DNA of 64,000 nucleotides. Origin: Chthonobacter albigriseus (GTDB lineage: Bacteria; Pseudomonadota; Alphaproteobacteria; Rhizobiales; Pleomorphomonadaceae). Every line of letters begins with the position of its first letter. The stretch's first letter is position 1. A program made the translations under genes and the position numbers. The stretch covers positions 1 through 64,000 of the forward strand of contig NZ_JACDIT010000006.1 of assembly GCF_013839445.1 (NCBI RefSeq). The letters run 5' to 3'. Positions 59,123 through 64,000 of this stretch are shown here, piece after piece. Below the pieces are notes generated by a model. The model ran no database searches. It was not told the DNA's origin and was given only the letters and a program-made list of their open reading frames with translations.

Positions 59123-59683
59123 TCAGGCGAGCGTCCGGTAGGCGCGGTCGAAATGGACCAGCGGCGGACCGCCGTCGCCGATCCGCACTTGGAGCACCGT
59201 CCCGAAGAAGACGGTGTGGGTGTAGGCTTCCACGCTCTCTGCGACCCGGCAGTCGATGTTGACGAGGGCGCCGTCCAGCGCCGGCGAGCCGCTGGCGAGC
59301 TCCGTCCAGGTGCCCTCGGCGAATTTGTCCGCGCCGGATGCGCCCGCCCTGCCCGCGAAGCGGTCGGCCACCGGCCGGTTGGCAGCCGCGAGGATGTTGA
59401 CGCAGAAGGTGCCGGTCTCCGCGATCGCCTGGTGCGCCTCGCCGGTCCGGTTGACGCAGACGAGTAGCGTCGGGGGCGCGATCGAGACGCTGCTGACGGC
59501 GGTGGCGGTGAGGCCGCGCGCCAGGGGGCCGCGACCGGCGGTGATGATGGTGACCGCGCCTGCCAGGTTTCCCATCGCCTGCTTGAAGACGTCCACCAGT
59601 GCCGGGTCGGCGGCTGGCCCAGGGTTGGACGGGATGGCGAGGCCGGGCCGGCGCGTTGCGCCACCGGCGGTCGAAACGGTCAT
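59123..59683 (-). CDS. Flavin reductase of a two-component monooxygenase (HpaC-like)
   Basis: The 186-residue protein has the flavin reductase fold motifs: FKQAMGNLAGAVTIITA, GLTATAVSSVSIAPPTLLVC (flavin-binding) and VNRTGEAHQAIAETGTFCVN, then GALVNIDCRVAE and GTVLQVRIGDGGPPLVHFDR. It reduces free FAD or FMN with NAD(P)H and supplies it to the HpaB-type oxygenase. ATG at 59683 overlaps the amidase stop (ATGA). The operon position fits its role as partner of the oxygenase encoded at the right edge of the window. Confidence 0.9.
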   Translation of the reverse strand: MTVSTAGGATRRPGLAIPSNPGPAADPALVDVFKQAMGNLAGAVTIITAGRGPLARGLTATAVSSVSIAPPTLLVCVNRTGEAHQAIAETGTFCVNILAAANRPVADRFAGRAGASGADKFAEGTWTELASGSPALDGALVNIDCRVAESVEAYTHTVFFGTVLQVRIGDGGPPLVHFDRAYRTLA

Positions 59684-60975
59684 GACGTGGCTCCGTGGAG
59701 AGCGCGTTCCAGAAAGGCGGCGGCGGCAAGCGTCTCGGCGTCCCTGCCGAGGCGGCCGACGACCTGGACGCCGACCGGCAGTCCACCGGGGCCGACGCCG
59801 GTCGGGACGGTGATGCAAGGCCCGTGCAGCAGCGTCCAGACCTTGTTGAACACGGGATTTCCGGTGGCTTGGAGCCCGGCAGGTGCTTCGCCGGGCGCTG
59901 CCGGCGTGATCAGGACATCGGCGTCACCGAGGAGGCTGTCGAGCAGGCTGGCGCGGTCGACGAGAGCTTCGAGCGCGGCGTCGTACTCCGCCCGGGTGGT
60001 CCGGGCGAGGACATCCAGGAAACGGCGGGTTTCAGCGGCGAGTTTGTCGGTCAGCACCTTGCGCTCGTAGGCCAGCGACCGCGGTGTCTCCCAGCCCATC
60101 ACCGCATCGTGGCCCGCGTAGAGATCTTCGAACCAGTCCGGCACCTCGGCCGGCCGGACCTTCGCGCCGCCAGCCTGGGCCGCGGCCGCGGCGCGGTCCA
60201 GCGCTTGCCGGGTCGCCGGCTCCGCCTCGGCCCAGCGGGACGTCGCGAAAACGCCGATGCGCAGGTTCGCCGGGGCCGATCCTTTTGCCAGCGCCGGGTT
60301 CTCCGCTAACGCGGCGACCACGGTGGCGGCGTCGCCAACGGTGCGCGTCACCACCCCGATCGTGTCGAGGCTGTCGGAAAGCACCTTGACGGCGGTGCGG
60401 TTGAGGGTGCCGAAGGACGGCTTGTAGCCGACCACCCCGCAATAGGAGGCCGGGCGGATGATCGATCCGGACGTCTGCGTGCCAAAGGCGACGTGCACCA
60501 TCCCCGCGGCGACGGCGACGCAGGATCCGCTCGACGACCCGCCGGGCGTGTGGGCGAGATTGTGCGGATTGCGCGTCTTGCCGGGGCTCGACATGGCGAA
60601 CTCGGTCGAAACCGTCTTGCCGAGGACCGTTCCGCCGAAGGCGCGCGCGAGCGCCACGATCGGCGCGTCCCATCGCGGACGGAAGCCTTCGTAGGCGGCC
60701 GAGCCGTAGCCCGTCGGCATATCCGCCGTGTCGATCACATCCTTGACGCCGAAGGTGACGCCGGCGAGCGGACCTGCCGCCTTGTTGGAGATGGCTTCCT
60801 GTCGGGCACGATCCGGATCGAGGAAGGCGAAGGCCTGCACGTCCTTCTCTCGCTCCGAAATCCTGGCGAGGTGCGCCTCTGCGACCGCCGAGGGCGTCAA
60901 GCGGCCCCCGCGGACCGCGGTCGCGACAGCGGCGATGTCGAGCCCGCGGATCTCCTCGTCGGACATGGACGTCAT
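59680..60975 (-). CDS. Amidase signature family hydrolase (AtzF-like)
   Basis: The 431-residue amidase has the Ser-cisSer-Lys triad: Lys in GVTFGVKDVIDTADMPTGYG, cis-Ser in THTPGGSSSGSCVAVAAGM-type region (here HTPGGSSSGSC) and nucleophile Ser in FGTQTSGSIIRPASYCGVVG. It hydrolyses an amide to acid plus ammonia. In the pyridine pathway maleamate is deamidated by NicF, which is of a different family; here an amidase-signature enzyme could do the job. It is cotranslated with the flavin reductase downstream and overlaps a second amidase gene upstream. ATG at 60975; a later ATG at 60966 is possible. Confidence 0.88.
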   Translation of the reverse strand: MTSMSDEEIRGLDIAAVATAVRGGRLTPSAVAEAHLARISEREKDVQAFAFLDPDRARQEAISNKAAGPLAGVTFGVKDVIDTADMPTGYGSAAYEGFRPRWDAPIVALARAFGGTVLGKTVSTEFAMSSPGKTRNPHNLAHTPGGSSSGSCVAVAAGMVHVAFGTQTSGSIIRPASYCGVVGYKPSFGTLNRTAVKVLSDSLDTIGVVTRTVGDAATVVAALAENPALAKGSAPANLRIGVFATSRWAEAEPATRQALDRAAAAAQAGGAKVRPAEVPDWFEDLYAGHDAVMGWETPRSLAYERKVLTDKLAAETRRFLDVLARTTRAEYDAALEALVDRASLLDSLLGDADVLITPAAPGEAPAGLQATGNPVFNKVWTLLHGPCITVPTGVGPGGLPVGVQVVGRLGRDAETLAAAAFLERALHGATS

Positions 60976-62432
60976 GGCGTGCTCCCGCGGACGTTCGGCG
61001 GCCGCCTTCCGATCCAGGGACGGGCGCGCTCGAATTGGGCGGCGAGACGGAACAGGAGGCCATCGTCGCCGAACCGTGCGCCGAGATGCAGGCCGACGGG
61101 CAGTCCCGTGGACGTCTGGCCGAAAGGAACGCTCATTGCGGGAGCTCCGGCGGCATTGAAGACGCAGGTGAATGGCGCGTGGGACCAGAACGCATCGTAG
61201 AATTCGTCAAGCGATTTCCCCGCGCCGGCCAGCGTGCCGAGAAGCGGAGCCGGGGTGGCCGTTGTCGGGGAGAGCAGGACGTCGTAGCGCTGGAAGAAGG
61301 CGCCGAGGGCGCGGGCGCTCTGATGAAGGCGGTTGACGGCGGCAAGATAGGCTGTCGCCGGCAAGGTCTTCGCCTCCTCGATCCAGGCGAGGTTGACCGG
61401 CTCGATCCAGCCGGCGAGATCGTCGATGCCGAGATGGGCGGCGCGGGCGGTCACGCCCGCAAGAACGTTTGTGCCGGCGATCACCCGCCAGGCCGCCTTC
61501 AGGGCATGGGCGTCGTAGCCGTGATCGGCGACCTCGACGCTGTGGCCGAGACCTTCCAGAAAGCGAGCGCCGTCCGCCACGATGGCAGCCACATCGGGAT
61601 CCACCGGCGTGCCCAGCGGGGACTGCGGTGTGTAGCCGATCCGCAGCCGGCCGGGCTCGATCTGCGTCTCCGCCAGATAGGAGCGTGGCTTCGCCGGCGA
61701 GGCATAGGGGTCGCCGACGTCGGGTCCGCCGGAGACGTCCAGAAGGGCGGCGTTGTCCCGGACCGTCCAGCTTGCGGCGTGCGGCGTCGACATGCCGGCG
61801 ATACCCTCGACGGCAATCGGCCCGAGCGGGTTCACCATGCGGCTCGGCTTGAAGCCGAACAGGCCGCAATGGGAGGCGGGAACACGGGTGGAGCCGGCCC
61901 CGTCGGAGGTGTTGGCCATGGGCAGGTAGCCCGCGGCGACGGCAGCCGTCGATCCGCCCGAAGACCCCCCGGGCGACCGGGCCGTATCCCACGGATTCCG
62001 GCTCGGCCCGAAGGCTTCCGGCTCGCTGGTGAAGCTCAGGGCGAATTCCGGGGTGTTGCTCTTGGCGAAGATCACCAGTCCCGCCGCCTTGTAGCGGGCG
62101 ACCAGCGTGGTGTCGGCGCGTGACACGGCGTCGGCGAAGAGCCGGGATCCGGTGGAGAGGATCGTGTCCTTTGCTTCGAAACCGGTGTTCTTCAGGATGA
62201 ACGGAACGCCGGTGAACGGACCGTCCGGCAGGCCCTGGCCGATCGCCTTGCGGGCCAGATCGTCGAAGCGATGCACGAGCGCGTGGAGCACCGGTTCGCC
62301 AGCCTCGACGCGGTCGAGAGCCGCTTCCAGGAGCTCGGAGGCCGTGACCTCTCCCGCCTTGACGAGCGCGGCCAACCCGAGCGCGTCGTAGTTTTCGTAG
62401 TCCGGAAAAGAGGACGGTCGCGGGCCTGTCAC
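60972..62432 (-). CDS. Amidase signature family hydrolase
   Basis: The 486-residue protein has Lys in GVPFILKNTGFEAKDTIL, the glycine/serine-rich RSPGGSSGGSTAAVAAGYLP and the nucleophile in ANTSDGAGSTRVPASHCGLF. In the last segment the usual TDxGGSIRxPA reads SDGAGSTRVPA, which keeps the serine. It is longer than the partner amidase and belongs to the subgroup that includes 6-aminohexanoate-cyclic-dimer hydrolase. GTG at 62432 is preferred: GAGGAGAGG stands before it and the GTGA overlaps the SnoaL stop. Two amidases in one operon suggest two successive amide cleavages or two related substrates. Confidence 0.86.
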   Translation of the reverse strand: MTGPRPSSFPDYENYDALGLAALVKAGEVTASELLEAALDRVEAGEPVLHALVHRFDDLARKAIGQGLPDGPFTGVPFILKNTGFEAKDTILSTGSRLFADAVSRADTTLVARYKAAGLVIFAKSNTPEFALSFTSEPEAFGPSRNPWDTARSPGGSSGGSTAAVAAGYLPMANTSDGAGSTRVPASHCGLFGFKPSRMVNPLGPIAVEGIAGMSTPHAASWTVRDNAALLDVSGGPDVGDPYASPAKPRSYLAETQIEPGRLRIGYTPQSPLGTPVDPDVAAIVADGARFLEGLGHSVEVADHGYDAHALKAAWRVIAGTNVLAGVTARAAHLGIDDLAGWIEPVNLAWIEEAKTLPATAYLAAVNRLHQSARALGAFFQRYDVLLSPTTATPAPLLGTLAGAGKSLDEFYDAFWSHAPFTCVFNAAGAPAMSVPFGQTSTGLPVGLHLGARFGDDGLLFRLAAQFERARPWIGRRPPNVRGSTP

Positions 62433-62845
62433 GCCGCCTCTCCTCGGGCCTGACGCTTGAAGTCGTCGAGGCTCCAGTAGTCGCGGGTTCCGGCGATCGA
62501 GTCCCCGTCGAGCTCGATGAGGTGGACGCCGTCCAGGCGGATCGGGCGGCCCTTGGTTTGAGCGCCGCCCATGTCGATGCCGAGATGGCCCGTCAGGGTG
62601 TAGACCACCGCGACCGTGCTGCCCGCCGGGATGGTCTCCCGTCGCTCCCAATGAGCGTCCGGCAACAGCGAGAAGAAGCCGGACAACCCGGATTCCAGAG
62701 CCGCCCGCCCGGTCCGGCGAGGACCGGCAGTGCCCTCCTGGTGCCAGGCGTCTTCGCGATAGAGGGCCGCCGCGGCTGCAGCGTCACGGCTGTTGTAGGC
62801 GCGATAGAACGCGTCCACGAGGTCGAGGGCCGACCCATGGCTCAT
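62429..62845 (-). CDS. SnoaL-like (NTF2-fold) protein
   Basis: The 138-residue product starts MSHGSALDLVDAFYRAYNSR and contains AALYREDAWHQEGTAGPRRT, AALESGLSGFFSLLPDAHWE and VHLIELDGDSIAGTRDYWSL, the pattern of SnoaL-type cyclases and hydrolases with a cone-shaped pocket. Whether it is an enzyme or a binding protein is open. It lies between the HpaB-like oxygenase and the amidase gene and overlaps the latter by 4 bp, so it belongs to the pathway operon. ATG at 62845 follows an AGCAACAGTC stretch with only a weak ribosome site. Confidence 0.82.
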   Translation of the reverse strand: MSHGSALDLVDAFYRAYNSRDAAAAAALYREDAWHQEGTAGPRRTGRAALESGLSGFFSLLPDAHWERRETIPAGSTVAVVYTLTGHLGIDMGGAQTKGRPIRLDGVHLIELDGDSIAGTRDYWSLDDFKRQARGEAA

Positions 62846-62911
62846 GACTGTTGCTCCGGACTGACTGGGCGGATCGGTCGGGCGCCGCTCCATGAGCGAC
62901 GCCCCGTTCGT

Positions 62912-64000
62912 TCAGGGCATGCGGGCGAGCGTCTTGACCTGGTTGACGAAGGCGTCGCGCTTCACCTCGTTGAAGAGGCGTTCACGCAGACGCGGCGCCG
63001 GGCTCGCGTTGACGTTCTCGAACAGGGCCACGCGGCCGGCCAGCGACGACGCCGTCATGTCCCAGATGAAGTTCATCAGCTGTTCCTTGACCTCGGCGGT
63101 GACGCCCTTGCCCGGCAGCAGATCCTGGAGATAGTGCCCGATCTCGGGGTTCTCGAAGGCTTTCTTGCCGAAGCGCATGACGAGGCCCTGACCGCAGAGC
63201 TCCTGCAGGATGTGGATGATCCGCGGGTAGTGCTCGATGGAATAGAGCCGTCCAGCGGTCAGCATGCCGACGTCAGGCGCCATGACGCCGCCCTCGGTCA
63301 GCTTGGCCTTGGCCTCGGCCGCCGTGATGAAGGCCCGAAGCGTCTGGGCGTACTGGATGATCTCACCGAGCATGCCCTGCACGGCGGGAATATGGCCGGT
63401 GCCGAGAACGTCGAGCACCAGCTGCCCGGCGCCGACGAAGAGCTCCGCCTTCACGGCGAGGCGCGTCAGCACGTGCCAGTGCGCGAAGACGCAGACCGGG
63501 CCGTAGTAGGACATCGCAGTCGGATCGCCGAGATTGAAGATCCGGTCCTTCGGCACGAACACGTTGTCGAAGATGATCAGCTGGTCGGCTTCCTCACCCA
63601 TGCTGGCGACGGGGTGGTCGAAAGGGTCGGAGCCGGGATGGGAGACCATCTCGCGGGAGATCAGGCGGATGCCTTCCGAAGCGATCGGAACCGAAGCCCA
63701 GATGCACGCCTCTGCGGGGGTTTCGCGAATGCCGCCGAGGTTGGTGAAGAAGATCTCGTTGGCCTGCGCCGAGATCGAGCCCACGGTCTTGGCGCCCGAG
63801 ACGCGGATGCCGTTCTTCTCGACGCTCTTGACCTTGAGAAGCGAGGCTTCGGCGCCCTTGGGGCTCGAGCGATCGTTCTGCGGTCCGGTGAGGCTCTCCG
63901 AGGCGGTCAGGTTGTTCTCCCGACCGAACTGGACGTAGGCCTCGATGTTCTCGGCAAAGTCCGGCGAGCATCCGTCGATCAGCGAGGTCTTGGCCTTGAA
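62912..64000 (-). CDS. 4-hydroxyphenylacetate 3-hydroxylase (HpaB) family FADH2 monooxygenase, partial
   Basis: The 362 visible codons are the C-terminal two thirds; the start lies beyond the window. Features are FTNLGGIRETPAEACIWAS, SHPGSDPFDHPVASMGEEAD, IIFDNVFVPKDRIFNLGD and HWHVLTRLAVKAELFVGAGQ, then GVMAPDVGMLTAGRLYSIEH and KAFENPEIGHYLQDLLPGKG, all typical of group D flavin monooxygenases (HpaB, PyrA, pyrrole-type). It uses FADH2 from the reductase at 59123-59683 and O2 to hydroxylate or open an aromatic ring. Family members in pyridine degraders act on N-heterocycles. The substrate cannot be read from sequence. It is the first visible gene of the minus-strand operon. Confidence 0.9.
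   Translation of the reverse strand, partial: FKAKTSLIDGCSPDFAENIEAYVQFGRENNLTASESLTGPQNDRSSPKGAEASLLKVKSVEKNGIRVSGAKTVGSISAQANEIFFTNLGGIRETPAEACIWASVPIASEGIRLISREMVSHPGSDPFDHPVASMGEEADQLIIFDNVFVPKDRIFNLGDPTAMSYYGPVCVFAHWHVLTRLAVKAELFVGAGQLVLDVLGTGHIPAVQGMLGEIIQYAQTLRAFITAAEAKAKLTEGGVMAPDVGMLTAGRLYSIEHYPRIIHILQELCGQGLVMRFGKKAFENPEIGHYLQDLLPGKGVTAEVKEQLMNFIWDMTASSLAGRVALFENVNASPAPRLRERLFNEVKRDAFVNQVKTLARMP

Overview
The window is 64 kb of high-GC chromosomal DNA from a free-living bacterium, most likely an alphaproteobacterium (Hyphomicrobiales/Rhodospirillales grade). Support for this is the housekeeping block at 50.5-54.3 kb (prolyl-tRNA deacylase, TPR thioredoxin, LON-domain protein, Trm112, DUF167, YggT), the many branched-chain-type ABC and N-heterocycle catabolic genes, and start sites with GGAGG-like ribosome binding sites. 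The species cannot be fixed from sequence reading alone.

Left flank (1-16.7 kb). A ThDP-dependent acetolactate-synthase-like enzyme, a HAD phosphatase, a DUF4242 protein and a membrane GGDEF-EAL protein are followed by a RibD-like reductase. Next comes a LuxR regulator facing a nitrilase-family amidohydrolase, an agmatinase-family ureohydrolase and a complete five-gene branched-chain-type ABC importer (SBP, LivG, LivF, LivH, LivM). Together these look like uptake and hydrolysis of a nitrogen-rich, possibly guanidino, compound. The block ends in a decaying VOC/YafY gene pair and two lower-GC genes for a membrane protein and a secreted protein.

Island (16.8-50.6 kb). A 100-bp direct repeat with 99 identical positions contains the 3' part of tRNA-Gly(GCC) and its terminator. 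It lies at 16744-16843 and again, as part of the intact tRNA gene, at 50476-50575. The 33.7 kb between the copies is therefore read as an integrated genomic island. Its cargo, left to right: (a) a candidate defence cassette of a ribokinase-like/AAA+ ATPase and a SIR2-STAND protein whose winged-helix/TPR half continues in the same frame beyond one TGA codon; (b) a cluster of broken and intact IS3-family elements; (c) a satellite-like replication/integration module with HTH protein, primase-helicase, two inverted 9-bp iteron arrays and tyrosine integrase; (d) secreted proteins (zinc phospholipase C-like with LysM, M35-like metallopeptidase); (e) a stretch of gene remnants around an intact LysR/MFS pair; (f) a small two-gene unit with a membrane protein; (g) a WYL regulator-Mod-Res type III-like restriction-modification operon; (h) small conserved genes, one Cas2-like, next to the tRNA.

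Right flank (50.6-64 kb). The housekeeping block and tRNA-Ala(CGC) are followed by a catabolic cluster: HpaB-family FADH2 monooxygenase (cut by the window end), SnoaL-like protein, two amidases, flavin reductase and a NicX-like 2,5-dihydroxypyridine dioxygenase on the minus strand; an alpha/beta hydrolase, a GntR/FCD regulator and a carboxymuconolactone-decarboxylase-family protein on the plus strand; and an enoyl-CoA hydratase-like and a hydroxyisobutyrate-dehydrogenase-like enzyme. The set suggests hydroxylation, ring opening and deamidation of a pyridine-type compound.

All assignments come from motif reading without database searches.
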